Assembly (NCBI GenBank): GCA_018340375.1
Contig: JAFFJZ010000001.1
Span: forward strand, 11,550,001-11,614,000
From: Gonatopus flavifemur
Taxonomy: Eukaryota > Arthropoda > Insecta > Hymenoptera > Dryinidae
Length of the DNA stretch: 64,000 nucleotides
Reading direction: 5' to 3'
The notes beneath the pieces are model-generated. The model did not search any database. It saw nothing but the letters and a program-made list of their open reading frames with translations, and had not been told where the DNA came from. The position numbers and the translations under genes were made by a program. Below, piece by piece: positions 1 through 11,117 of this stretch (position 1 is the stretch's first letter; each line of letters starts with the position of its first letter).

Positions 1-26
1 TTCATCATAGGCAATACACGCTTGGG
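1..26. mobile_element. Right end of a CCC-type element (cut by window start)
   Basis: The first 26 bases end in CGCTTGGG. Their reverse complement matches the left terminus of the element at 57889-58458 (CCCAAGCGTGTATTGCCTAT), so this is one end of another copy of that family. The rest lies outside the window. Confidence 0.6.
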
Positions 27-295
27 ATAGATTTTGTATTAATTTTCAAAATTCTTTCGAATTTTTCTTATAAAATTGTGTGACATTTCATATAGAATTA
101 TGATTTTCCAGGCTTTTCCATGTTAATTTTATGTTTCTGAAGTTTAAATCGTTTATTGGAACGAATTAGTAATCGAATAAGAAAATCTTAATACTGTTAA
201 AGACCAAAAATTTTGCAGTAATTTTTCCAAGTGATGTATTCAGCTCCGAAGGATTGATTTGAAGAATTAAACAACGATCATTCATCAGAATTGGT

Positions 296-601
296 CCCTT
301 ATGAAAAAATCCGATATCGGGATCTCATCGTTGAATCATCAGTTGTATTGATACTATCCGAAATCTATCACGTTGTTTCATGATCGTACAAGTCCGATAA
401 AAATACGATATCTACGATAATTATCCAATGTAAACCCGATATAGAGATATATCGGGAAATCATCGGCTAACCGATTGGTTTCATATCGGATAATTATCGT
501 AGACTCGTCTGATAATGAAACAACACGATAGATTTTGGATAGCATTAATGAAACTGGGGATTGAACAATGAAATCCCGACATCGGGTGTTTTTCATAAGG
601 G
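296..601. mobile_element. CCC-type MITE, 306 bp, TSD GT
   Basis: A near-complete inverted repeat begins CCCTTATGAAAAA and ends with its complement TTTTTCATAAGGG. It is flanked by GT (294-295) and GT (602-603). The arms run inward for over 80 bp around a loop with repeated GATATCGG-type words. It has no coding capacity. The superfamily assignment is unknown. Confidence 0.75.
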
Positions 602-766
602 GTGGATTTGAATTCTCGTTTCGTTTCTGTAAACGGTTGAAAACTTCAGCACCATTTAATTTTAATGAATTTTATAGTAAATATCATGAATTCATGATTG
701 GACTAGACTTGAATTATAAGTTTCAGAATTTTCATATTCATCTGATGTAAGAGATTTCAGACTATT

Positions 767-1489
767 CCCTAGTAGAAATTTTGATATGGAAAACATCAGG
801 TCCAGATCAGGCATGCCTGATTCCTGTTCAGGGCCTGACTCGAGTATTTGATAAGGCCCTGACAAAAATATAAAGTAGGGAGAAGACAAGGTACCGATCA
901 GGAAAACCAAACGTCTCTCAATCAGGATCTGATCAGGGTAGTGTTTGAATTCCAAATCAGGACCTGATCCGGGTGGTAGCGGAATTCCCAATCACGACCT
1001 CATCTAAGCTATATTCTAACATTCAATTTGATTTTCATGGAATTCACTTTTCATAAAATTTTTTGACACTCCCCCAACAGAAGAAATTCTACTGATGATC
1101 CAAATAGACCTCAGTTGAACATTTCAAAAAGACAGGTAAATTTCTAATGAGTCCTGTGACAATTCTGAATAATTTGATACATTCATCGTTCTGAATTGAT
1201 CAGGTCCTGAATCGGCTGTCTTGTCGGTTATCACATGATTGAAATACGGATGAGTCAAGGCAATCCTGATCAGGTTCTGATAGGAATATCATGTCTGAGT
1301 TACTGAAAGGGAAAATCTGACTGGGACCTGTCAATAACCTTGCATTACGTTGTTGTAAGGTCCCAAACAGGATGCCATGTCAGGATCTGATAAGCTAATC
1401 AAAAGTTTTCCTTAATTAGGAGTTCCCTATTGCAGCCTTACGAGAGCCATGCTTCTGATAGGGAAATCCCTGTCAAATTTCTACTAGGG
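767..1489. mobile_element. CCC-type word-array element, 723 bp, TSD TT
   Basis: The termini are CCCTAGTAGAAATTT and its complement AAATTTCTACTAGGG, with TT on both sides (765-766, 1490-1491). The interior is a dense, irregular array of the word ATCAGGACCTGATC and close variants in both orientations. No ORF of note. Apparently non-autonomous. Confidence 0.75.
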
Positions 1490-1652
1490 TTACTCCCACG
1501 TCAAAGAAAGATTTTGTGATCGTTTCGAGGAACCGAAAATTTGTTGTCTCCAAATTGAAAATTTTTTGGAGAAGAATGTTTCTCCGAACCCCGGGAAAAA
1601 TGTTGGTTCCGTGACTGTGTGTGTTGTGTGTGTGAATCAGTTTGCGATCGCG
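1490..1652. other. Spacer with GT microsatellite
   Basis: Non-coding, with a short TGTGTG tract near 1615-1635. Nothing else recognised. Confidence 0.5.
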
Positions 1653-1880
1653 TATAAAAATCTAGAAACTAGCGCATGAGCACCGATGACGTATCAAATC
1701 CAAAAAGTTTCACCGGTTTATTCCGTGGAACTCCTTGGAATAAGAATATGAACCTATGCACTTATCGCATTGCCGCATGAGATGAGCGGATTGGTTCATG
1801 CTTTTATTTCAAGAATGTCTTCTTGCGATTGATATGTGATCGGTGCTCATGCGCTAGATCCTAGATTTTTTTCTCCGTGT
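1653..1880. repeat. Inverted-repeat element, about 230 bp
   Basis: The left arm near 1655-1698 (CTAGCGCATGAGCACCGAT) is the reverse complement of the right arm near 1830-1875 (ATCGGTGCTCATGCGCTAG). The right end carries TTTTTTCTCCGTG, as in the CACGG elements at 6826 and 47896. The left terminus is degraded and no target duplication was resolved. Confidence 0.55.
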
Positions 1881-1889
1881 ATAATCTGA

Positions 1890-2613
1890 TCGTCATTAAA
1901 TTTTCACCATAGTTATATATGCAGTATTGATAGCATATATGTGGTTGAAATTCATACCACGTTTCACTTATGGCCACATGGTGATCCCATATGAGTTCCA
2001 TGTCAATCGATTAAGAATTTAGCAATTTACATTGTTCGACAACATTTTCACAGCATGCTTTCCCTGTGTTTGTGTAATCCGAATGCTATGGAACTCTGAG
2101 CATAGTCAATTCATGACGTGTTTATTGTATGATATAAGTTTCAGGCGAATCAGAATTAACGGCAGAAAAGGGTGAGCAATGAAGTTCCAAAGGAAATGTG
2201 AAAATTTTGTGAATGCCGCTATTATGCGAATATCTTCCGCTCCTATCATCCGATCCTTACGAAATTTTTACCACCCCTGCTTAAAGAATCTCATTGAACC
2301 GATTGATTCTCATTGAGAATCAAGTTTGATGGGTTTAAATCGGTTTTCTGCATCGGAATCAACGAGAATCAATTGGTTCAATGAGATTCTTCAAGCAGGG
2401 ACAGTCATGTACAGTGTCAATAGTGGTTCGATATGAGTTTCAACTTCATTCTTACAGTACAACGGGAGATTGAAAGCAGATATCTTATCGAACATTGTGA
2501 TTTTGTCACCGTTCATATCTGTGTTTCTGGTTATCTGATTGCAATGAAATTTACATCACGTGTTGTTTACGATGCCATAGTGGTTCCATACGAGTTCCAT
2601 TTCAATTAGTTCA
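1890..2613. repeat. Degenerate word region, partly interrupted
   Basis: Recurring variants of GTTCCATATGG and CCACATGGT in both orientations spread over about 700 bp around the nested MITE at 2275-2400. Termini were not found and there is no coding region. Called only on word recurrence, so this is weak. Confidence 0.3.
2275..2400. mobile_element. CCC-type MITE, 126 bp, TSD AC
   Basis: The arms are CCCTGCTTAAAGAATCTCAT and its near-complement ending TTCAAGCAGGG, flanked by AC (2273-2274) and AC (2401-2402). The internal words ATTGATTCTCATTGAGAATC are self-complementary. Related degenerate copies sit near 26772-26850 and 41629-41705. Confidence 0.75.
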
Positions 2614-2756
2614 CCCTCACAGAAACGACCGTTAGAAACGGACAGAACCTCTATCTGAATCGAACGGAGTCAATATGTGTCTTTGAGAAACACATATTGG
2701 TTCCGTTAGATTTGGATAGAGCTTCTGTCCGTTTTCAACGACCATTTTTATCAGGG
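2614..2756. mobile_element. Candidate CCC-type foldback, 143 bp
   Basis: Imperfect arms (AAACGACCGTTAGAAACGGA against TCCGTTTTCAACGACC) end in CCCTCACAG and ATCAGGG. The flanking dinucleotides differ (CA and GA), so there is no clean target duplication. The loop repeats CACATATTG in both orientations. Confidence 0.5.
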
Positions 2757-3406
2757 GAGAGATGGGGAAGCAACGTTTTTGCAATCCACAATATTTGACA
2801 ATGTTTTCAGAACGGGGCCTTCGAATGCCCCGATTTTCATTCCTACCCGGTAAAGTGAAGTATCACAGTAATTTTCAAATGAAATTAACTAATTTTAAGT
2901 ATTCTCACATTTCAACTCGTTCTACTTTTATTCCCCATGTATCAGTGGCTTCGTCCAATGAAATCTGAAACAAACACGATAAAATAATAGGTTGATGAGC
3001 AGATAAGATTTTGGTGAATAACATGTACTTAGAGGTATCAAAAATTGATCTCAAATCCCACAGCGCAAGAGCGGATATAATCTTATATGAAGTATTATCC
3101 AGTTAGAACAAACAAATATTACCCAAGCAACCTACAGTGATTTACTATGTCACTACAATTTCATTACAATGTCACTGCGACTGAAGTATGGTCATGACAG
3201 ATACCTGCGGTATCGATGCTGAGATCGTTTTGATAACGATCTAGATTGTTTCATACTAATCTAGATCGTTCCTAGAACGATCCATTCGGCTTGGTAACAA
3301 TACTGATATCCCTATAATTCAGATAGCTATAACAGGTGAATATTATCGTTATGAGAGCAATATTTTTTTTCAGTGTACCAGTTACATCACCTAATGTGAA
3401 CATTTA
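2757..3406. other. Spacer, no gene; small word cluster at 3122-3293
   Basis: Non-coding. From CCCAAGCAACC (3122) to CGGCTTGG (about 3292) there is a cluster of AACGATCTAGATCGTT-like and TGTCACTAC-like words. It may be another CCC element, but the right end is not clear. Confidence 0.35.
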
Positions 3407-3579
3407 TTGGGTATGGGAATAAGTTTCCGCCGTTTTGGAAAAAGTGTTGCTGCTGATACTATTTTTGAGTTCACTCAAGTGCTATATACTTGTGATTTGG
3501 AAGTGTATATGTAGGGTGTCGATTGCGGTAGTTGACATTTGTTACAAGCGTAAACATAATTTTTTATCTGGTGTCAAAA

Positions 3580-5015
3580 ATGACAATGTTTGTCCCGAAA
3601 AAACAGCATTTGCGGGAAGTTATGCTTCATTATTTTATTTCGAAGAAAAGTGCCGCTGAAACGTATCGTGTACTGTGCAATATTTACGGTGATCACGCTC
3701 CGACTAATACAACTTGTAAAGAGTGGTTTCGACGATTCCAAAGTGGCGATTTTGACGTGAGTGATAAAGAACGCGGAGGGGCACCGAAAAAATTCGAAGA
3801 TGTAGAACTGAAACAATTATTGAATGAAGATGCATGTCGAACCCTAGATGAGTTGTCTGAAGAGTTGGGTGTTGACAGGTCGACCGTCGGTAAACGCTTA
3901 CACAAGATGGGAATTGTCTGAAAAACAGGTAATTGGGTGCCGCATCAACTAAAGGAGAGAGATATCGAGAGACGTTTGGTAACGTGCGAGATGCTTCTGC
4001 AACGGCAGAAAAGAAAGTTTTTCGCATCGTATTGTCACTAGCGATGAAAAATGGATCTATTACGATAATCCTAAGCGTCGAAAAAGTTGGGGGCTGCCAG
4101 GTGTACCAGGTCCAGGGGGGTGCAACTCACCCAATCACCTTCAAATGTTTCGCGAAACGTTTTGTCACCACAGTAAACTTCACTTGAAGTCCGTGAACGG
4201 CGCTGTCTGTAGCTAAGTTAAAATCACGTGATGTTTTTCTTGTACACTACGTACGTGATACGAGTGTCAGTATCGTCATTATCATGTTTGGTTATGTGAC
4301 ATATTCAAGAATTTTATGTATATATCAACACCATTATTGATATGATTTGTCAAGCGATTTCAAATGCAAAATAAGGCGCCGAAAAATTATCGTATCACGT
4401 GACTTTTTCTGATAGTACAATCATCGTCTCTTGCGGACAGTTTGGGAAATACCGAATGGTGACAAAACGTTACGTATAGTTTTTATCGAGTTGCACCCCC
4501 CTGACCAGGTCCATCGACACCGAAAACAAATATCCACGCTTCAAAGATTATTTTGTGCATCTGGTGGGATCAGAAAGATGTCATTTATTATGAACTTCTT
4601 AAACCGTCAGAAACAATCACTGGCGATCGTTACAGACTACAGCTAATACGTTTGAATCGAGCTCTAAAAGAAAAACGACCGGAATGGGACGGTAGACATA
4701 TGATAAACTTATCTTGCTGCATGATAATGCTAGGCCACATGTTGCTCAACCTGTTAAACATATTTGGAAGGAGTGAATTGGGAAATCTTGCCCCACCCGC
4801 CGTATTCCCCAGACATTGCGCCTTCGGATTATCATCTATTTCGATCTATGCAATCAGCCCTTACTGGAGAGCGGTTTACTTCTTACGAAAGTGTCGAAAA
4901 ATGGCTCAATCAATGGATCGAGTCAAAAGAACCTGCTTTTTTTCTCCGAGGAATCCGTATGCTGTCTGAAAGATGGGCAAAAGTGGTCGCTTCCAATGGT
5001 GCATACTTTGAATAA
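3580..5015 (+). pseudogene. Mariner transposase pseudogene, mauritiana-type
   Basis: A relic of a DD34D transposase. The N-terminal helix-turn-helix part runs from the ATG at 3580 (MTMFVPKKQHLRE, then KKSAAETYR and FQSGDFDVSDKER), close to Mos1-type proteins. The C-terminal part has the landmarks YYELLKPSETITGDRY, HPPYSPDIAPSDYH and ERWAKVVAS and ends in YFE. It is dead: an in-frame TGA near 3919, a frameshift near 4017 just before the first catalytic Asp region, a hAT MITE at 4113-4503, a 2-bp insertion near 4700 and another frameshift near 4755. Start and stop were chosen by alignment with the relative at 22641-23676. Confidence 0.9.
4113..4503. mobile_element. hAT MITE, 391 bp, TSD ACCAGGTC
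   Basis: TIRs CAGGGGGGTGCAACTC and its exact complement. The 8-bp duplication ACCAGGTC lies at 4105-4112 and 4504-4511. Removing the element and one duplicate restores the flanking mariner reading, so the borders are exact. CAGGG termini with an 8-bp duplication are typical of hAT elements. No coding capacity. Confidence 0.92.
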
Positions 5016-5130
5016 CATTATGTCATAATCCATTGTTTGAATAAAAATCAACTTTGCTTGAAAAAGGGTGGAAACTTATTCCCATACCCAATATAAGTGG
5101 CGCAAAGCCGATTCAGGGCAGACAAACATT

Positions 5131-5458
5131 CCCAATCAGAAAAATCCGAAATATGCCAATGTTGACAACAGGTGCAGTACAGTGCCAGTATTGGGTCTCC
5201 AACACTTGGTGAACACGTACGAGATCAGTACTGGATACATAAAAATACAGTATTATGCCTGTACTGATAAACCAGTACTGAGAACTTAATACCGGCTAGG
5301 TACTAACCCAGTACTGGCCCTGCACTGATTGCGAATAATGGTATTAGTACTCAATCCCCAGTACTGAAAAGCGTTATCATTCCAGACAAATGCCAGTACC
5401 CTGCCAGTCTTGGCTAGTACTGGTGCAGTACTGCGCCTGTTGTAAATTTCTGGTTGGG
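5131..5458. mobile_element. CCC-type word-array element, 328 bp, copy 1, TSD TT
   Basis: Ends CCCAATCAGAAAAATCC and TTTCTGGTTGGG, flanked by TT (5129-5130, 5459-5460). The interior repeats CCAGTACTGG and half-words (CAGTAC, GTACTG) in both strands. It is nearly the same as 5872-6199 and has the same length. Confidence 0.8.
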
Positions 5459-5871
5459 TTGGTGAAACCTTGGGGGAAAACTTGACTAAGGTTTGGAATG
5501 GTAACATCATACCAGCAATTGATAGATCTCAGTTCTGATGCTTGAAGCAACGAGAGCGAAAGATCGCCAGCGTTGGCGGAAGCTTGATTCAATATTTTTG
5601 CAACGTTGGTCGATACAAAAAACTTCTGCTATAAAATTAATGTTGGATCAAACCTGGATCAATGCCGCTCTGATACAATTTATCTTTGTATTACCAAACG
5701 GACGAAGTAATTATCATTGTCATTGTCAAGGTTGGCTCAATCTAAAATCTTACATTTCTAAATTCACTTGCACACCGTTCCAATGCAATCCAATTGATCC
5801 ATTCAATGATATGATTTTGTTAGGATGAATCGTTTTTTTTTTACCGGGATCTGTTCAATCATTGGGGTTGA
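5459..5871. other. Spacer without recognised feature
   Basis: 413 bp of non-coding sequence between two copies of the same CCC element. It contains one open frame of about 96 codons with no recognisable motif, which I do not accept as a gene. Confidence 0.5.
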
Positions 5872-6199
5872 CCCAATCAGAAAAATCCGAATAATGCCAA
5901 TGTTGACAACAGGTGCAGTACAGTGCCAGTATTGGGTATTCAACACTTGGTCAACACATACGGAATCAGTATTGGATACATAGAAATACAGTACTATGCC
6001 TGTACTGATAAACCAGTACTAAGAACTCAAAACCGGCCAGATATCGGTCCAGTGCAGGGACTGCACTGATTGCGAATAATGGTATCAGTGCTCAATCCCC
6101 AGTATAGAAAAGAGTTATCATCCCAGACAAATGCCAGTACCCTGCCAGTCTTAGCCAGTACTGGTGCAGTATTGTGTCTGTTGAAAATTTCTGGTTGGG
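5872..6199. mobile_element. CCC-type word-array element, 328 bp, copy 2
   Basis: Second copy of the CCAGTACTGG-word element, in the same orientation as 5131-5458, with the same ends. The flanking dinucleotides are GA and CA, so the duplication is lost or was imprecise. Differences from copy 1 are scattered substitutions. Confidence 0.78.
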
Positions 6200-6825
6200 C
6201 AATATTCGTTTATTCTAACTTATTCCTCAGGCACATGCACAAAAAATGAACCAGTCTGTATCGAATACAAAAAACTCGCAAAGTTCTTACTTGCATATTG
6301 CCAGATATAGTCTCACGTTCGCTCAGAATTTCATGGAGCGGTCTAGTTCCCATTGTGTTACGAAGCGTTGTTTGAGCTAAAAGCCGTGTACTATGATGCG
6401 CATTTTCCACATTGGCTACTGAAATAGTAGCATTGTTCACGCGATAATATACCACTGCATCAACTGAGACGGTTACACTATCTTTCGTTAGTACCTATAA
6501 CATTTGAAGATTGGAAATAAACAATTTGATCAATTTATTTTTCATTCATTTGTTTCGAAAGGGTAATTCAAAACGTCGGGACACTATTGTACCCACGGAC
6601 TCATCTCTAAATTTGAAATAGATTTTTCTTTCACAAATTTTAATCTGAGCCTGTTTTGATCATTAGATGCCATTTACCATAAATTCAACTGAAAATTCTT
6701 AAATTTATGGAATCTTCATCATTTTAATTCATCATGTCATAATTAAAATGTGAATTACTTCACAACATTTATGTGAATTTCTTCATAAATATTTCATTAG
6801 TTTGAGTTATTGATATGTTTACACA
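6200..6825. other. Spacer without recognised feature
   Basis: About 625 bp, AT-rich. I see no gene, terminus pair or tandem repeat. Confidence 0.5.
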
Positions 6826-7027
6826 CACGAAAAACAGTAATTAGCTTTGAGATGGACAGTCATTATTTCAGCTCCTGTAGCTAAATTTTAGCTGCTGCAG
6901 CAAAATTTCTAGCTCCATCAGCTAAATTTCAGCTAATGTTGCCGAGAAATTAGCTGTCCTGAGGGTACTGAATCTTTAGCTCTGACAGCTAAAGTTTAAC
7001 TGATACAGCTAAAGATTTCTTTCCGTG
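6826..7027. mobile_element. CACGG-type word-array MITE, 202 bp, TSD CA
   Basis: Starts CACGAAAAACAG and ends CTTTCCGTG, flanked by CA on both sides (6824-6825, 7028-7029). The interior is an array of the self-complementary word TAGCTGCTGCAGCTAAA and variants. Same family as 47896-49561. Confidence 0.6.
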
Positions 7028-7882
7028 CAGCTTTAAGTGTTTGAGACTTAACTATACAATTTAAACGCTCTCAATGTATTCAAATGAAAATTCCAAAGTG
7101 AGAAAAGTTCTGCGTAAAAATGCATTTCAGAAGTTTTCAGAGATGCCCTGCTCATCGAAAAAGTCAGATGAGAAAAATTGACTATTCATTACCTCTTGTG
7201 GGGGAACATCATATGTCCGGGTACGTAAATCCACCCGTGCGTAATTATCGATGCAAGGAAGGATGAAAAAGATCCCTGAAACAGAATAATTAAGAATGTG
7301 AAGGAGATAACATTTATGAATTCCTTACATAACCAGCAAATGTTCAAAACTTGTCGAAAAATATTACATAAATCTTCTTTCAGATATCTACCAGATATCT
7401 TTCAATGCTCCAAAAGATATCTGAAAGTCGTCTTATACAACATTTTCTCACAAGTTCTTATCGTTAGATTCGTTGGGATGGGATAATTGAAAGTCGATTC
7501 GGAAATACAGAACTATCGCTTGGTTCTTGTTTCCGAGTAGAATTCCGTTGTTAGGTAACGGTAAATCAATTCATAAGCTAGAAGTATATTTACTCAAGAG
7601 TGATGTAACCTACACGTATTCAATATTTTTCCGGTATGAACTCTATTGAAATTTCACCAATTCGTTTTCTGATACAGTGCGTTATTGTGTATACAGTATA
7701 ATATGCCATTCATCTGTGGAACATGAAGTAGTCGTTATCGATTACTGCTGTTGTATTCATAGAGATATAAGAATAGTGGAAATGATTTACACATATACAT
7801 GCGTTAGGAATTTCCCGTCACTGTAAAATGGTGCAAAAAATCCCATGAAGTTTGGGATTTTCTGAGAAATTTTATAAATATA
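7028..7882. other. Spacer without recognised gene
   Basis: About 850 bp. It contains a short cluster of AGATATCT words near 7380-7425, otherwise nothing supportable. Confidence 0.5.
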
Positions 7883-8082
7883 CACTGTAAAAAATTATTG
7901 TGGAATTTTCCTCCAGAAAATGGTGGCAGCAAAAGTCTTCCACAGATGGGGAATTTAATTTAGTGGACTTTTCCTTCATTTGTGGAGGATTCAATAAAAT
8001 AATTCCTGAAAGTGGTGGAAAAATCCATCATTTTCGATGGTAAAACCTTTCCCCCACGATGAGGGGAAGAAATCCACCAACA

Positions 8083-10861
8083 TTATCATCATGAAGTAAT
8101 CAGTCTTACGACTGGTTTGATGAAACCCTCCACCCCTGTCTATTATCCGCCAAACGTTTAATTTCTACATATCTACTACATCCCTTGTCTTGTACGATTT
8201 GCTTCATATAACTTGCTCTAGGTCTACCTTTACCAGTTTTACCATTCATTTTCCCTTCCAATATTGTTTTCAATAAACTCTCATGCCGTAATGTGTGTCC
8301 TATAAGATTGCTTCTCCTTTTCACGATGTGTTTCAAAAGATTTCTTTCTTCATTCATCTGCTCGAGTACTTCTTCATTTTTGACTTTGTCTATCCATTTT
8401 ATTCTGAGCATCCTCCTATAACACCACATTTCAAAAGCTTCAAGTCTTCGTTGATCAGTTTTCCCCATTGTCCAAGTTTCGCAACCATATAATGCTGTGC
8501 TCCAAACGTAACTTTTCATGAATTTCTTCCTTACTTCCAAGCTTATATTTTTTGAGCATAATAACTGTCTCTTTCGGTAGAAAGCCTGTTTCTCTTGTGC
8601 TATTCTTGCTCTTATATCTCTTTCGCTTTTGCCGTTCTCTGTAATTATGCTTCCTAGATATTTGAATTCTTTCACCTGTTCAATTGTCTCGGTATCTATT
8701 TTGATTTTCGTTCTTCTAGCTGTTTTCGCTGCTGTACACATCATGAATTTTGTTTTGTCTTTATTTATATTCATACAATAGTTTTCCAATAATATTGTTC
8801 TCATAGTGTTGAGAATATTTTCTAACTCAGTACTACTCGTGGCCAATATAGCTATGTCATCCGCGAATCTCAACATACTTATATTTTCTCCCTGAATCTG
8901 TAATTTCGATTGAATTTCCTCCTTCACTTCGTTCATTGCTTCTTCTATACATAAATTGAAAATCAGTGGCGATAATGAGCATCCTTGTCTCACCCCTCTT
9001 CTTATTTGTGCTTCCCCTTCCTGACCCTCTATGTCTATTATTGCACTTTGATTCTTATATAATTCATATAATATTCTTCTATCTTCATAATTTATTCCCA
9101 CCTTCTTCAGGATCGCAAACATCTTCTCCCAGTCCACATTATCGAAAGCCTTTTGTATATCTACAAAATCTATGTACAGAGATTTCTTCAGCGCTATCCT
9201 TTTCTCTATTACTGTGCTAAGATTGCTTCTCGCGTTCCCCTATTTTTTCTAAAACCAAACTGATCTTCTGACAATCTACTCTCTATTTTATTTTCCATCC
9301 TCCTGTATATAATTTTGGTCAGTATTTTTGAAGCATGTGAAGTTAAACTGATCGTTCTGTAGTTCTCGCATTTGTCTGCCCCTTGTTTTTTCGGGATAGC
9401 GACAATTTTATTCTTTTGGAAATCTTCCGGCACTTCTCCTTTTTCGTACATACCTCTAATCAATTCAAACAGTGCGTCGCGAGTTCCTTCACCGGAGGCT
9501 TTTATAAGGTCCGCACTTATGCCATCTATGCCTGGCGCTTTATTATTCTTCAATTCTTTCAAAGCCTTGTCGAATTCTGATCTCAATATCGAATCTCCCA
9601 ATTCTTCCTCATCTACATCCTCCTCCTTCTCTAAAAGTGCTGTATCATCGTTTCCTCTATACAAGTCTTCCAAATGATTGATCCACTGTTCTATTTTCTC
9701 TTCCGTTTTTATCAATTGTCGTCCTAGAGAGTTTCTAATCTTATTGCTTCTAGATTTCATTTGTCCGAAAAATCTTTTAATAATCCTATATGCTTCATCT
9801 ATTTTTCCTAAATGCAATCTTATTTCTATTTCCTGACATTTCTCTTCTAACCACTGTTCTTTTGCTTTCCTTGATTCTCTTATTATTTTATTTCTCAATG
9901 ACTTGTATCGTTGCTGGCCTTCTTGGCTATCATTATTCTTGTATTTTCTTCTTTCACTTATCAATTCTAAAATTTCTCCCGTTATCCATGGGTTTTTAGG
10001 TTCTACTCCATCATTCTTCAAAATCTCATCCGCACATTCTCTTATATTCCCCTTCATCTTTGTCCATCTCCTCTCTATTCCCAAGTCTTTCTCTTTTTGA
10101 TCTCCCAATTTTTCATCCAACATTTTCTCGAATGCCTCATGTGTTTGTTTTTGCTTGAGGTTCTTCAAATTCCATCTTTTCTGCATTTTCCTTTTCTTCT
10201 TCAGAGATTTGGATTTCAGAGAACATTTCATCATCAACATATTATGATCACTATCTATATCTGCACCGGGATAAGTTTTACAGTTTTTCACTTGGTTTCT
10301 AAATCTTTGTTTCACTAATATGTAATCAATTTGGTATTTTGCTGTATCTCCTGGGATTTTCCAAGTGTAGATTCTTCTTGGATGATTTTCGAATGAAGTG
10401 TTTGTGATAACCATCTTATGATTTTCACAAAATTCGACTAAACGTTGTCCTCTATCGTTCCTCCTCCCTAACGCGAAATCTCCTGTAATGTTGTCCTCTT
10501 TTCCTTGTCCCAGTATCGCATTCCAATCCCCCATCACTATCAAATTCTCTTCTCCCTTCACATATTCTATCACTTCTTCTATTTCTTCGTACGTTTTTTC
10601 AATATCTTCCTCCGAATATGCAGATGTGGGCATGTATACTTGGACTATGACTGTGTCTACCGGTTTTGTTCTGATTCTAACCATCATCACACGTTCATTA
10701 TGTTGCAAATAATTTTCTATTCTATTTCCTACTCTTTTATGCATCACAATTCCTACACCTGCTTGACCGTTCTTTGATCCTGTATGAATTATTCTATAAT
10801 CCCCACTCCAGAAATCGCCCTCTTGTGGCCATCTCATTTCGCTAATCCCCATCACGTCTAT
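8083..10861 (-). mobile_element. RTE-type LINE, copy 1, 5'-truncated, TSD ATCCACCAACA
   Basis: A minus-strand non-LTR retrotransposon of 2779 bp. The 11-bp duplication ATCCACCAACA lies at 8072-8082 and 10862-10872. The 3' end (left) carries a short ATGATGATAA-type tail. The 5' end is cut off inside the endonuclease start. It encodes an endonuclease followed by reverse transcriptase (see the CDS entry). Confidence 0.93.
8106..10861 (-). pseudogene. Endonuclease/reverse transcriptase of an RTE-type LINE (frameshifted)
   Basis: Two minus-strand frames form one polyprotein. The upstream part (about 10861-9209) begins inside an apurinic-type endonuclease: MGISEMRWPQEG, GDWNAILG, IDYILV and DSDHNM are its catalytic landmarks. 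It continues into the RT fingers (NNKAPGIDGISADLIK, IVAIPKKQG, SEDQFGFRKNRGTREAI). The downstream part (about 9200-8106) has DNVDWEKM, RRGVRQGCSLSPLIFNL and the catalytic FADDIAIL box, then a C-terminal tail with GCETWTMGK and LRHESLLKTILEG. A small indel near 9210-9225, followed by TAA and TAG, breaks the frame. The 5' truncation removes the true start. The overall layout fits the RTE clade (proteins often annotated as CFDP2-like). Close to the copy at 46634-47889. Confidence 0.92.
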
Positions 10862-11117
10862 ATCCACCAACAGTGTGAAGGAAAATTCCTCACATTTTTC
10901 ACAGTGTACCGGGAACTGATTACCCGTCCAATGATTGGAGTTTCCCGGTTGCTACATACATGAAAATACACAAAAATTTGGATTATTCAATCAGATTCAA
11001 TACAAACTTTGCCACGGTGAATCACCTGCTTCAAAATTCGTTGGAATCTATTTGAATTGATTAAATTATGAGATTCCACTAGGATTCAATCGATTCGAAT
11101 GGTCATTTAAATGGTTA

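Larger units (their letters stand above)
3407..5091 (+). mobile_element. Mariner (mauritiana-type), carrying a hAT MITE
   Basis: TIRs TTGGGTATGGGAATAAGTTT and its complement ending CATACCCAA are bounded by TA (3405-3406 and 5092-5093), the hallmark of Tc1/mariner. It is 1685 bp long. Without the 391-bp MITE at 4113-4503 and its 8-bp duplication it is 1286 bp, the normal mariner size. It carries one transposase relic in the plus direction. Confidence 0.93.
7883..10906. mobile_element. CACTG-type MITE (about 234 bp) split by a LINE
   Basis: Left end CACTGTAAAAAATTATTGTG, right end CACATTTTTCACAGTG, each next to TA (7881-7882, 10907-10908). Both arms share GGAATTTTCC words. The LINE at 8083-10861 with its 11-bp duplication sits inside; without it the MITE is about 234 bp. 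TA duplication suggests mobilisation by a Tc1/mariner-type transposase. Interior words centre on CCTCCACAAATGG. Confidence 0.75.

Noticed and set aside
5131..6199. CRISPR-like regular repeats
   Set aside because: The words are palindromic, in both orientations and irregularly spaced, and the DNA is eukaryotic; there is no repeat-spacer structure or cas gene.
7298..7486. Small gene with plus-strand ATG
   Set aside because: A 62-codon frame in an AGATATCT word cluster with no signal or homology visible.
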